NCBI RefSeq assembly: GCF_029962835.1
Contig: NC_080574.1
Location: 26,758,001 to 26,822,000, forward strand
Source: Magnolia sinica
Lineage: Eukaryota; Streptophyta; Magnoliopsida; Magnoliales; Magnoliaceae
DNA: 64,000 nucleotides
Direction of reading: 5' to 3'
This document shows positions 21,440-32,994 of this stretch, piece by piece. How positions within the stretch are numbered: position 1 is the stretch's first letter; every line of letters starts with the position of its first letter. The translations under genes and the position numbers were made by a program. The notes beneath the pieces are model-generated. The model saw nothing but the letters and a program-made list of their open reading frames with translations. It had not been told where the DNA came from and did no database searches.

Positions 21440-23472
21440 TCAAGCATTCTGGACCTCGTCTTCACTTCCATTCTCCTCCCCATACTCTTCAACATTGAAA
21501 TTGCTACCACCCCAAACTGGATGCAACCAATCTTGCATACATATCAGTGCTTCAACTGTATTCGAGATAAGTGAGCTTCGATACTTGCTAACTACCCTAC
21601 TCCTAGTGCGAAAAGTTGATTCTGATGCCACGGTTGAAATTGAAATTGATAAAATGTCTCGTGTCATCATCGAAAGTATAGGGTATCCACGAGCTCTCAA
21701 CTTCCGCCACTGCAAAACATTAAAATCATCTTCTTGTAATCTTATGACCAGCTCCTTTAGATACTTCTCCACTTTGAATTCAGTTTTATGCGTCTCCATT
21801 TCTTCTTCGTATAAAAAAGTCGTAAAGTCACGAAATCACTTATCCGCGGTAAAAGAACTATTCGCAGTTTGAGAAGTACATATTGCACTTGATGTTTCAG
21901 CCGAATTATCAACATATGAAGTGAATAGCTCTTCAATTGCAGTATTAATAATGACGGTCTCTGTTGAAACTCTTTCGAACTAAAATAAAGTAATATGAAA
22001 ACAAATCTAATCATTGTCATCTTATATCGTGGATTCATGACAACTGCAATGGCCATTAACAAGTGGCATTTAGCCCAATACTTATTAAATTTCATCTGTA
22101 TTCCTAAAGTCACCGCTTTTAAAAAATTCAGACAATTAGTGGCACACTTTTTTAGCACGTCCATAATGAAAATAATTTCAGGAAGAAATTTATTTGCCGT
22201 GGGATACTTATTTCCTGAAAAAACTTCGTGCAGTCATTAAAAAGTTTGAGAAACTGATGAACATCTTTAGCTTTCTTCCAGTCTTCGTCACTTGGCATGT
22301 ATGTGTACATTTTATTGCGCACCACAAGTTCGGGGAATGCAACTTTAAATTCTAAAGCCGTATCCAACATTTCATAAGTTGAATTCCAGTACATGCAGAC
22401 ATCTAACTTCGACTGCTATTTAGATTTCAAATCCAAACATTGGATTATATCATTCCACGTACTCAATCTTGAAGGTGACCCCCTTATATATTTAATGTTA
22501 TCTCGTATGTTGGCAATCGTTGAATCAATTGCGTTTAGCTCTTTTTGCATAATAAAGTTGAGTATGTGAGCACAACATCTGACTGAGAATATTTTACCTT
22601 CGAAGAATAAATTTTCGGCAACCTTGAACTGAGTACATAAGAAAGAAACCAAAGTATCGTTGGAAGAGGCATTATCTAAAGTAATTGAAGAAATTTTCTT
22701 TTTAATGTCTCACTCAACAAAATAATTGTAAATGCAGTCGGGCAGTATCACAGCGGTATGAGGAGGAGAAACGTAGCGGAAGTTTAAAATCCTCTTTTAT
22801 AGTTTTCAATCCGCATCAACGAAGTGTGTGATCAATAACATATATCTCTTTCTTTGATTTGAGGTTGTTCACATATCCGAAGTCAAACTTATTTTGGATA
22901 CAGATGTCAGAAGAGCTTTTAAGTTAACTTTCTCAGTAGCATACATCTTCATGCGCCCTCTTTTGACAGTAATACGAGAGGCCTTCTCACATTTAAGATT
23001 TAAAATTTTACAAAATTTCATGAAAACTTTGCTTTCTACTATGCTAAATGCTTCTCATTAACTATCACCAACTCGTAAAGCACTCTTTCAGTTTTTCCGG
23101 ATCATACTTATACGTTGAGAGTGTAATTTGAGAGTCATCATTTTCAGAAATGGTAAATGAAAGTAGTTGTTGGATTCCACCCTTCAATGTTATTGATCTC
23201 TTCACACATTTATTAAGATGCATCTGATTATGAGTTGTAGAAGAATCAGAATGCTTGTTGTAAAGAGTTTTACAAAACTTACATCTAATCTTCACTGAAC
23301 CATCTAGTTACGTCATCTCATTAAAAAATTCTCACATCATTGATTTTTTTTCTCTTTCATCGAACCCGAAGTTGTTTCAACCTTATTTTCTAATTTGTCT
23401 CCCTCCACAATAAAAAGGAGATGTGATTAATGCACCAGGGTTAGGAGTACTTGGGTTTTCTTCACTAGTCAT
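21440..23472 (-). pseudogene. hAT transposase, broken (copy 2)
   Basis: The start ATG at 23472 opens MTSEENPSTPNPGALITS. A BED finger (RCKFCKTLYNKHSDSSTTH, then NKCVKR) follows near 23180-23290, then the catalytic body and the dimerisation domain. The last open stretch, 21799-21440, is intact and carries LRARGYPILSMMTRDILS, the diagnostic ASESTF and VSKYRSSLISNTVEALI, ending EDEVQNA. About five interruptions (stops or frameshifts) lie between 21800 and 23440. Compared with copy 1 the finger cysteines are kept here. It would be inactive as a protein. Confidence 0.88.
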
Positions 23473-24413
23473 GTAAAAATTAAAAGATAATAAGGGTAAG
23501 GTAAGATCAGGGCTTTTATAGGTTGAAGTAATCAATCAACCACATTTATATGTATATATAAATAATAATACAAATAATATCGAGCCCCTCTGTAAACTGC
23601 AAGATATAAGTGTCTCAAATAGTCTTTTAATAAATAAATCCACCGGGATACATACATATACATAACTATAAATTGTCCATAATTGTTTCAAATTTTATTT
23701 ATGAATTATCTCTAAATATTTTATTCCTACGTATCTCTATCTAGATGTGCTAATTGTTTCTATCTCATTCGGTAACATACCATATACTGTCCCCATACAA
23801 TTTACATGTAAGCTGAAATTTCAGCAGCACCTCCTTATATTATCCAGATATATGTAAAATTCAATACTAATTAGTTGATACACCCACATGTAATCCATTA
23901 TACATGCAATGGAAACCAAATAGTAAAGAACTACATATCTGGAGAAAATATAGGGAAACACTACCGAAATTCCAACTGCATGTAAATTGAATGATAATAA
24001 TATGTCCAAAATGAGACAATTAAGAAATCCATAAAAAACAAGTATTTTCAGTGGAATGATTGTAATTGTTCAATATAAATTCCTAAACGGGAGGTATATT
24101 GTTAAACCTATAGGTGGCCTAAATATTAATTAATAACAACAGATGACAAATAATCATAAGCATCAATACTTAAATAATAAATATCAAAATATATAAAAAA
24201 AAAATAATTTATCCATGCAACTACAAGTCTATAAGTAAAAAATTTAAGAACAAATAACAAGATAATGCATTTATAGTAGACAAGTTAAGTTTGAGCAGTA
24301 TAGTAGGAAAGTTAAGTTAATATATTTACTTCATACAAGTACAACTACAAGTCTACAAGACTACAACTAAAAAACTTAATGCATCAAAGTTAAGTTTTAA
24401 TATTCTCCTTATC

Positions 24414-25132
24414 TTACTGTAGATCGAATCCATAATTTTCGTCGTCCAAGCTCAGGCTGGTGGTATCCTCTCCAATATACTCATTAACCTCCCATGAATT
24501 AGAAGGTGGGGAGACCGTTTCACCATGTTCTTGTATAGATTCAACTAATTTTTTCAAATTATTTTTATGAGGTAATTTATACGGAATACCAAAGATCTTG
24601 TAGAATGAGGCGAGTTTGGAAATAAACTTTGATGGCTTTTTGCTTGTCAAGCTCGGTCCTACTTTTGTGTCATGTTGTCGAGGAGCACGTTGTTAATATC
24701 TTAATGCTTCTCTCTATTCCTTGCTTAACTTCAAGGTTATTTGTAATTGCTCTTCTTCCGGTCTTCTTAATCTAGCTTCATTCTCATCTTTCTCTTCCCT
24801 ACTTATTCTCTTCACCCTCTCTATTTTAGAATCTTCGTTGATTAGAACGGGTCTATTATGATATATCTTATGGTTAATTGTATTTGGTGTGGGGGAAGGA
24901 GTACAAGGCTTCTTGTTAGAGTTTACAAGAGCCTGATATAAAAATAGTACCTCATCTGATGCTTTGGGACATGGTTTTGCATCCCCCCCGTTAAGTGTAG
25001 TCTAAGCTGATTTGTTTTATTAACAAATCTGGCCCCACACAAATTACATTGGATTTTCATTCTTCCAGAGTTTGGGAAGTACACTTGCGATCCATAATCC
25101 CAAATATCGGTAGATGGATTATTTGAAAACAT
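24414..25132 (-). pseudogene. Second BED-type zinc-finger reading frame inside the hAT element
   Basis: The segment 25132-24923 encodes MFSNNPSTDIWDYGSQVYF and a finger, KIQCNLCGARFVNKTNQLRL followed by HLTGG. The segment 24650-24414 encodes an acidic tail (SSKKP-type linker, VNEYIGEDTTSLSLDDENY). Between them the frame gives RPEEEQLQITLKLSKE and a stop. The CxxC...H layout is BED/hAT-like, but it differs from the finger that belongs to the transposase at 23.2 kb. It may be an accessory DNA-binding frame of this hAT lineage or the remains of a nested hAT. I do not recognise the acidic part. Confidence 0.5.
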
Positions 25133-26159
25133 TGTTGCACACTATTTAGAATATTGTTAATTTGTTATAACTTATAATTTATAAACAAAGCATATTTAGC
25201 GAATGTTTTTTTTTTCTTCCAAAAATTATGCAACTAAACTACTAGAATTACTTCTATCATAATCAATTTGGACTTCTTATTTTATTCTGAATGTCTCAAG
25301 TCCAATCTGTTGGATTATAAGTTAAGGTCCAACTAATGTATAGTTTCTAAGCTTCCATGTGTATATAAAATCCAGCTCATCCAATAGGTTGACACAATCA
25401 CATAGATCAACTTTTGAAAGCCTCAGAAACAATCATTCAATGAAACGACCACACTTTTATTTTGCTATTTACCAATACTTTAAATTATTTTATATGGTGT
25501 CACCTATATGATGAGTATATAAGGCCGACCTTTGCATCAGGTGATCCTCTTGGTGGGGCCAACCTGTTGAAAGGGTTGGATGTCACAAGCACTTAATAAC
25601 TTAAAGTTATCATCGGGGTGGACTATAATCTGTAATCCAACCATACGACTTGAGACCTCTATTTTATTACACCACTGTTACAAAGAAGAGGCTCCTAAAA
25701 TCTTTATTTAAAATGAAAAGTGATTGTGGAGATGGTCATGTAGGACTGTCAAGGTGTATCAGATCCATGGTAGATTAAGCATCCAACCCAATGTCCTTTT
25801 ACATAACTTAGTTTTCAAAAGTATAGAAACTTTAATACTCTTACAGACTGTGATGGATAATATACAAATGCTTAGATATTGCACACATGGTATACAAGTA
25901 CTCAAATTAAATCCTCAAATTGTGGTACCTAGTTTAGATGTATCATCAACCAATAAAACTAAGCTTAATTGTATTTGTATATAATTTGAATACATAGCTA
26001 CATGTATAGTTAAATTACCTGATTTTGGTTATGGGTGTGCAAGAATATATGTGCCTGGCGTGCCAGAGTCGTATTCGACTCAAATTGAACCAAGCGCCTT
26101 ATGACTCTAGGCACTGAAATGATCATATTAAGACTAGATTTGTGATATTATTTTTACTA

Positions 26160-26410
26160 CTCATCACCCAACCCGACCCAACCCTAACCCGACTCAACAT
26201 AGAGCTCAACGGCCCCAACCCGACAGAACCCAGCCCCCACCCCAACGACCCAAACCCCAACCTGACTCAACTCAGCAGGCTAGCGCCCAACCCGACCCAA
26301 CCCAACCCAGCCCCCCCACCCAACTCAACCTAGCGAGCCAGCGTCCAACCCAACCTAATCCAACCCGATCCAAACCCCGACCCGACCTAACCCATCGCCC
26401 AACCTGACCC
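26160..26410. repeat. CCCAACCCGACCC short-word array
   Basis: About 250 bp of irregular repeats of AACCCGACCCAACCC and variants, C-rich on the plus strand. Such arrays resemble hAT subterminal clusters (compare 36285-36375). It lies about 450 bp inside the right end of the 6.1-kb element, suggesting a nested fragment. The frames that cross it are artefacts of the repeat. Confidence 0.6.
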
Positions 26411-27084
26411 AATCTTATTCAAAAAAAAAAATCTACAAAACATCTAAAATCATATAATTATTATATTAATATAAATAAATAAAAAACAATAATCACCTAC
26501 CTTTGCTTGTGGTGGCTGAATGGGCCAATTGCTGAGCGAGCCGAGTCAGGATTGGGTGCAGGTTGGCTCAGAGAGATAGGGAGAATGAGAGAAAGAGAGA
26601 GATAGAGAGGGGCAAAGACAATCTCTGGCTGGCAGAGTTGGCGACCGGCAGGCAACGGCGTGCAACGTGCTGGGTGCGGCCGTGCGGGAAGCGGCTGGGT
26701 GGGGTAAGGGAAAATAAGAGAGGTCGGGTAGGGTCGGTCGGGCAGGGTTTCTTTTATTTTATTTAAAAAAAAAAAAAATTTAATATATATATATATATAT
26801 ATATATATTATACATATTTAATATTAATATAATATATATAATATTAAAATTTTAAAAAATATTACTTGAGCTGAGTCGAGCTTGAGCTTCAAGTTTCGAG
26901 TCGAGTCAAGTTGAAATGCACCATGCTCGAACTCAACTCGAACTCAACTCGAGCTTTAGAAAATGAGCTTGACTCGCCTCGAGTCGGCCTTTCAAGCCGA
27001 GTCAATCCGAGCTGACTTGAGCTGAGTCGAGCGAGCTTTTTGAGCTAGCTCGACTCGTGTACGACCCTACGCACTACCATACCT

Positions 27085-27255
27085 TGCACATAGGAACTAG
27101 CCGAGCCAACCTCAGCTCGAGTTCGACTCGACTCGGTCCTCAAGCCTGACTGACTGACCAACTAGGCTCAGTTCGATAAGAAGCCTAGCTAGCTCAAGCC
27201 AAGTTCAAGTTCAAGCTTTTCAAGTCGAGTTTGAATTCGAGTTCAATCACCCAAA
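27085..27255. repeat. Diverged hAT-like subterminal fragment
   Basis: Just outside the 6.1-kb element, words such as AGCTCGAGTTCGACTCGACT, GGCTCAGTTCGATAAG and TTCAAGTCGAGTTTGAATTC recur. They match the 3029-3449 element more than the adjacent hAT ends. No termini can be placed. Confidence 0.4.
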
Positions 27256-27269
27256 TAAATAGAGGGAGG

Positions 27270-27535
27270 GTTACTAGCTCGAGTGCTTGGATGGGGACGG
27301 ATTACAAGAGTTACTGACTCGAGTGCTCGAACAAGGACAAACACCAAGGGTTACTGACCAAGTGCTTAGATAGGAACGGACGACCAGACATGAACACTTG
27401 AATACTCGATCGAGAGCTCGAATAGGAAGATTGAGTGGATAAGGGCAACCGAGTGCTCGAACAAGACCAGATGGTTGGACAGGGACAACCAAGTGCTCAG
27501 ACAGAGAAGGACAGTCAGACAAGAACAACTAATGT
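27270..27535 (+). repeat. Degenerate minisatellite, GAGTGCTCGAACA units
   Basis: The core GAGTGCTCGAACAAGGAC or close variants appear about seven times at irregular spacing of 30-45 bp, joined by GGGTTACTGAC or GGGACAACCAA. The frames through it are repeats, not a gene. It lies between the hAT element and the foldback cluster. Confidence 0.55.
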
Positions 27536-27763
27536 ATTAGAGATTGAAAGATTGATTTGAGATGGAGAGGGAGAGGAAGAAAAGGCTGGTCGATTAGATA
27601 GGGCGAAAAAAGAAAGGGAATTTGAATGAGAGGAAGGGTTAGTCAGGACAGCTTGGGGGGGGAAGAAATTTAGGGTTATATATATATGGGAAAAGGTTCT
27701 ATACGGTCAAGCTCATGGGAACTCCCCATGAGGTCAAGCTGTGTGGGCCCCACAATGAAACAT

Positions 27764-27765
<2 letters not shown>

Positions 27766-27817
<52 letters not shown>
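27766..27817. repeat. (AT)n microsatellite
   Basis: An uninterrupted AT dinucleotide run of about 52 bp separates a truncated and a full copy of the same foldback element (27687-27765 and 27818 onward). Confidence 0.9.
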
Positions 27818-27819
<2 letters not shown>

Positions 27820-28333
27820 GAAAAGGTTCTATACGATTGAGCTCATGGGAACTCCCAATGAGGCCGAGTTGTGTGGGCCCCACCATGATGTATGTCAAAC
27901 ATCAACACTGTGCATTTGATGGGTCCTCTTTAAATTACGTGATAGCCGTATACGGAACTCAGGTGGGCCATATAATCTAAAATCATGTGAAGACATGCCT
28001 AAAACATATAAAAGCATTTGGTGGGGCCCACTTGAAATTTGGATACGTCTGAAACTTGGTTGGACCCCTCAACCAAGTGGGACACACATAATGGATGGGC
28101 TAGATTTGTGAACCACATCTCGATGGGCCAAAAAATGATTATGAATATTTTAACGGAGGGTAACCCCTCTCAACTTTTGTATGTGGTGTGGCCCACACAA
28201 GTCACGGATTGACTTGATTTTTACGCCTAGGCCCACTATGAAATGGTGCATCGTACTGATGGGGTAGATGTTCAACATACATCATGGTGGGGCCCACACA
28301 GCTCGACCTCATGGGAAGTTCCCATGAGCTTAA

Positions 28334-28335
<2 letters not shown>
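27818..28335 (+). mobile_element. Foldback element, GGGAAAAGGTTCTATAC type, forward copy
   Basis: It starts GGGAAAAGGTTCTATACGAT, then GAGCTCATGGGAACTCCCAA and GTGTGGGCCCCACCATGATG, and ends with CATGGTGGGGCCCACACAGC and CATGGGAAGTTCCCATGAGC. A partial copy with the same start lies at 27687-27765. Internal text (CACATAATGGATGGGC, TCAACTTTTGTATGTGGTG) recurs inverted at 29060-29605. Non-coding. Confidence 0.65.

Positions 28336-28371
<36 letters not shown>
28335..28371. repeat. (AC)n microsatellite
   Basis: About 18 AC units directly at the end of the foldback element, followed by TCACGTGCGCACC. Confidence 0.9.
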
Positions 28372-28375
<4 letters not shown>

Positions 28376-29057
28376 GTGCGCACCTTTGCACACATGTCAT
28401 AGGCATCTAATCAAACGGTTCATGTGATGCGAAATCTCATGAAACCCCAAGGTAAAAATTTTCACCCTAATCTAAAATTCTGGTGCGCCATAGCAAAGAG
28501 AAATGTAAATCAAGGGAGGAAATAGTTTTCATTTTTCATGGCTTACCAAAGTTTTGGATCAAAGTAAAAATTAGGCTGGGGTTCCATGAGGCGCCGCTTC
28601 ACGGGGCGGTTTATATTTTGGAGTCACATCACATATGATGAGTTCTTAAAAAAGTTCACAGTTCCATGCAAACTAGTGGCAGCGGAGCATTCGGCTATAT
28701 ATAGAAACACACAAATGCTTAGCTGGGCACTCGGTCTCACAAGTTCTCATGAAAACTTTTTGAGAAGTCATCACACTTAATGTGAAACTAAAATCCGAAC
28801 GGTCCACGTGATGCAGCACCCCATAAAACCCTCAAGGCCCAAAAATTACCTTGATCTAAAACTTTGGTGGGCCATGGAAAAAGAAAACATTTTCCTCCCT
28901 TGATTTGCATCTCTCTTTGCTATGGCCCACCAGAGTTTTGAATCAGGGTGAAATTTGATCCTTGGAGGCTTCATTGGGTACCACATCACTTTAATTGCTC
29001 GGATTTTGGGCCATGACACTGGTGCAAAGACTCACAGGTGAGCATGCCCGCGCACGC
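28372..29057. repeat. Mirrored repeat halves between two foldback elements
   Basis: 28400-28620 (GCAAAGAGAAATGTAAATCA, GGGAGGAAATAGTTTTC) and 28760-29000 (GAAAACATTTTCCTCCCTTG, ATTTGCATCTCTCTTTGC) are inverted relatives; a third relative is at 29880-30180. They form a second palindromic family with borders rich in CACACA or ATATAT. No coding content. Confidence 0.5.
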
Positions 29058-29605
29058 ACACATATATATGGAAAAGTTTCTATGCAGTCGAGCTCATGGA
29101 AACTTCCCATGAGGTCGAGCTGTGTGGGCCCCACCATGATGCGTGTCGAATATTTACCCCATCAGTCAGATGCACCATTCCAGGGTGGGCCTGGGGCTTA
29201 AAAATCAAGTCAATTCATGACTTGTGTGGGCCACACCACATACAAAAGTTGAGAGGGGTTACCCTTCATTAAAACATTCATAGACATTTTCTGGGCCCAT
29301 CGAGATGTGGTTCACAAATCCAGCGCATCCATTATGTGTGTCCCACTTGGATGAGGGGTCTGACCAAATTTTAGATGCATCCAAATTTCAGGTGAGCCCC
29401 ACCAAGTGCTTTTATATGTCTTAGGCATGTTTTCACATGATTTTAGATGGTATGGCCCACCTGGGATATCCCATAATTTAAAGGGGACCGGTCAAATGCA
29501 CAGTGTTGATGGTCGACATGCACATGGTGGGGCCCACACAGCTCAATCTCATGAGAAGTTCACATGAACTCGACTGCATATAACCTTTCCCAACATATGG
29601 AGAGA
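29058..29605 (-). mobile_element. Foldback element, GGGAAAAGGTTCTATAC type, inverted copy
   Basis: The ends are ATGGAAAAGTTTCTATGCAG and CTGCATATAACCTTTCCC. The interior reads as the reverse complement of 27818-28335: GGTGCACCATTCC against GGTGCATCGTACTG, and CACATACAAAAGTTGAGAGG against CTCTCAACTTTTGTATGTGG. The two copies form a large inverted pair separated by about 720 bp. Confidence 0.65.
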
Positions 29606-30367
29606 ATTACCGTAACGCGACCTTTCATCCGGCATCTTTTATTAAGAGTCCAAAACTTACCTTCCCAACTTAGACCTTTGCACGTATGGACAGAACAATT
29701 CAGAACGAAAATACCTCTACTTTTCACATAGTATTGCATGTACGGACCAAGGCATTTTCGTTCTCAAATGCTAGGTCTAAGTTGGAAAGTTAAGTTTTGC
29801 ACTGTTAATAAAAGACGCTGGATAAAAGGTAACGTTACAGTGATAATTTTCACACACACACGCATATATATATATGATATGCTCAGCGGTGGTGCGAACT
29901 CTTTTGAGAACGCATTACACGTGATGTGACTCCAAACTTTGAACGGTCTACGCGAAGCAACATCTCATGAAACCTCCTGGCCCAATTTTTAAATTGATCT
30001 AAAACTTTGATGGCCATAAAAAATGAAAACAGTTTCCTCCCTTGATTTGCATTTCTCTTTTCTATGGCCCACCAGAATTTTAGATCATGGTGAAAATTTG
30101 TTCCTTGAGGTTCAATGGGATTCTACATCACATGGACTGTTCGGATTAGACACCCACAACATGTGTGCAAGGGTGCGCACATGCATAGGTGCGTAGATCA
30201 TGAAGAGTTTGAGCTCAGCTCAAAAATTTTTTGAACTAGTAAAAAAAAAAAAACAACCGTTCGACTCAGCATGAACCCAGCTTTGGATGAGTTGAGTTGG
30301 CCTAAGTGAGTTGAGTGAGTTAACCGAGCTAACTCTATTCATGTCCAGCTCTAGTAGGAACCTATTG

Positions 30368-30765
30368 CTATCCCTGGTTACCCAACTCTGTGGAGGCCAC
30401 CGTGATGTATGTGTTTTATCCACGCTATCCATCCATTTTGCCATGTCACTTTAGGGCATGAGCTCAAAAATGAAGCACATCCAAAGCTCAAGTGGACCAT
30501 GTCACAAGAAACAGTGGGGATTGAATGTAAACTATTGAAAATTCTCTGAGATTACGGGAGTTTTGGATCAAGGTCATAATTTTTTTTTTTTCCACTTCAT
30601 CCAGGTCTTTGACCTTATGAATAACTTGGATGGTCCATAAACATCATGGTGGGCCATAGGAACATTGGTCTCTTGGTCTATAAATGAGCTGGCAAAACAT
30701 ATGTACGGCGTGGATAAAACAAATACATCATGGTGGGATCCACAGAGTTGGGCCACTAGGGATAG
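30368..30765. mobile_element. Palindromic 'CCATGATG' foldback element
   Basis: The ends are CTATCCCTGGTTACCCAACT and AGTTGGGCCACTAGGGATAG, a good inverted repeat. The body carries TGTTTTATCCACGCTATCCA and, mirrored, GGCGTGGATAAAACAAATAC. No matching flanks were found at 8 or 9 bp. Confidence 0.65.
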
Positions 30766-30812
30766 CAAGAGGCCTTCAAACTATCATAAGATCCACCACA
30801 TCCAGCAGTTGT

Positions 30813-30936
30813 GAGGGTGTCAATGGGCCGGGCTCGGGCCTGAAAATCAGAAATTTGAATAGGGCTGCCCCAATGGCCTGAACAGTTCAAAATCTGGGCC
30901 AAGACATACCCCAGGCCTGGCCCACTGACAGCCCTA
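30813..30936. mobile_element. Small hAT-like MITE with GGCCC arrays
   Basis: The ends are GAGGGTGTCAATGGGCCGGG and GGCCCACTGACAGCCCTA, an imperfect inverted repeat, with GGGCTCGGGCC and CCAGGCCTGGCCC inside. It is about 124 bp and non-coding. A truncated relative lies at 2545-2626 and a diverged one at about 31815-31960. The flanks show no clear duplication. Confidence 0.6.
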
Positions 30937-31814
30937 ATCAGTAGCCTACCACACGTTCACTATGGAAACCCAAAAATAACATGATTCAATACTCGGGTGG
31001 GCCACACCATAGGAAACAATTGCCCCCCCTCAGTTTGCCCGTTTAATTCAGTCCCCCCTACCAAAAAAAAAAAAAAATTGTACTGAAAGATAAAGATTTC
31101 TAAAGATTTAATCAATTACACTGTTTAAAACAGAGTTTTCCATCCAGAGGCGATAACACAATATTTAGATTTCCTAAGGTTGCATTTAGTAAATATGAAG
31201 CTCTCCCCGTGAAATGGCAAGAGAATCACATGGCAGGTAGGGTGGTGGGTCCAACATGTCCATCCAGACAGTCTTGCCTGTGGATGGAAAATGGCCTGTG
31301 GCTTAAAATCACACTCGATCATCCTAGCCATTGGCCTTTCCAACGGAATTTGACTGGTTCTTCATTTTTAGCATCCATTTGAAAGTCATTATTCAAATGG
31401 CGAGGATATTCCTATTGTTGTGATTTTAAACCTTGGTCGCCCCATGGATCAGGTCGACCAGATATATGGTTTGGATCCAATGCACACCAGTCAGGCATCA
31501 GGTAATGGAAATAAAACACCCTCACCGTGCAGGATATGCTTAAATTAATTTTCACAGAAAATGTCTTGCTTTAAAAGAAAAGAAAAAAAGGCCTCCCCTG
31601 CCTTCATCTAATGCTGAAATTGTTGGTAATTTCTTTTATTTATTTAATTTTAAAATATCTTTAAAATTATTTTAAAATTACTATTCAACACTTTTAAATT
31701 TTCAACGCTTAAATTAAATTTCAAAAATGAATTTTCAGTTTATCAATTTGAAACTAACATCATAAACAATAAATAAGCATGGCCCAAATATGGCAGAGAA
31801 GTGATAAGGTAGTA

Positions 31815-32300
31815 AGGCTGTCAATGGTTAGGCTGGGCTCATCAGGCTTTCAGGCCGTGTTTAGGCTGGAATACTAGGCCTGAGGGTTGGATCTAGGAAT
31901 AAAATTTAAGCCCGTTTAATAATTGGGCCGAGCTTGAACGTCATTTGCCCGATTAGGATTTGAAGGGGATTGTTTGGTGTACCACACCTCCCACATTGGT
32001 GATGTGTTGATGTGCCAAAGTTCTGTGGGGATGTATGTGTTATATCCGCAGCCTTCATCCATTCTACGAGATCATATTAGGGAATGAGCCCAAAAATGAG
32101 GGAGATCCAAACCTCAAGTAGACCACACCATAAAAAGGAGTGGGGATTGAACGCCTACCATTGAAAACTTATTGGGGCCACAGAAGTTTTAGATCAAGTT
32201 GATATTTTTGTTTCCCCTTCATCCAGGCTTGTGTGACCTTATGAATAGGTTGGCTGGCAAAATAAACGTCATGTGGATTCTAGACCGCACACTTTCAGGT
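31815..32300. repeat. hAT-like fragment followed by a half palindromic element
   Basis: 31815-31960 begins AAGGCTGTCAATGGTTAGGC and is rich in AGGCTGG/AGGCCG words. 31960-32290 carries GTTATATCCGCAGCC, CAAACCTCAAGTAGACCACA and TCATCCAGGCTTGTGTGACC, the left half of the palindromic family, and then stops. Both are incomplete. Confidence 0.45.
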
Positions 32301-32941
32301 CCTTGTAAACAACCTATAGATGGAGCCACTATGTGAATGGTGCATGAAAGGTCTGATGCTAAAACTGGCCTTGATGGATGTGGGGGAACAGTAACCTGCT
32401 TTGAATTGCATACACCTAAATATAGGAAGCACTCAAAATCATTGTTTTCTATCATTTAGAGTGGCAGCCTCAGGGCCATTTCACCACGTGTGTACCTATA
32501 ATACAGTCCAAAACATAGGCATCGGCTACCATCCCATTACAAAATAAGTTAAAAAAAATTTCCCCTTAAATCAGCACATGCATAAGAGATCTAATCCATT
32601 CATCAGGTTAGTCCAACCTTATATATGTTTCCCCTAAAAGAAAATCTGGTTCCATTAACTTACGGGTCAATATTAGAACACATGTGGATGGTTGATTCTT
32701 GTACTAGGAAATTAATATAATGGTATCATTCTGATTGATGGTTGAATGGTTTAATTTGACCACTTGTGAGCCTAAAAATGATGCAGATGTAAAGCTCAAG
32801 CGGACCACACCAAAGAAAACAGGTTGAAAGGTGGCACTTGTATAAATGTTAAACCTCTTGTGCCCAAATGAATAACTTGCTACTATCATCTTCTCATGTA
32901 AATGTCACACAACTCCTTAAAATTAACAATTCCCTACATCC

Positions 32942-32994
<53 letters not shown>

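Larger units (their letters stand above)
20969..27069 (-). mobile_element. 6.1-kb hAT transposon with TIRs and 8-bp TSD (copy 2)
   Basis: The low-coordinate end is CATGGCTGTACATCC and the high-coordinate end is CTCGTGTACGACCCTA; read outward-in they are CATGGCTGTACA and TAGGGTCGTACA, a terminal inverted repeat of about 12 bp. The flanks are CGCACTAT (20961-20968) and CGCACTAC (27070-27077), matching at 7 of 8 positions. Subterminal CGAGTCGAG-type arrays occupy 20985-21190 and 26865-27060. Inside, on the minus strand, are a broken transposase (21440-23472), a separate BED-finger frame (24414-25132), a CCCAACCCGACCC array (26160-26410) and an (AT)n run near 26780. The CCCAACCC array and the second finger may belong to a nested element. 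Confidence 0.85.

Noticed and set aside
26142-26333. Pro/Asn/Thr-rich frame
   Set aside because: It is a translation of the CCCAACCCGACCC array and has no start context or homology.
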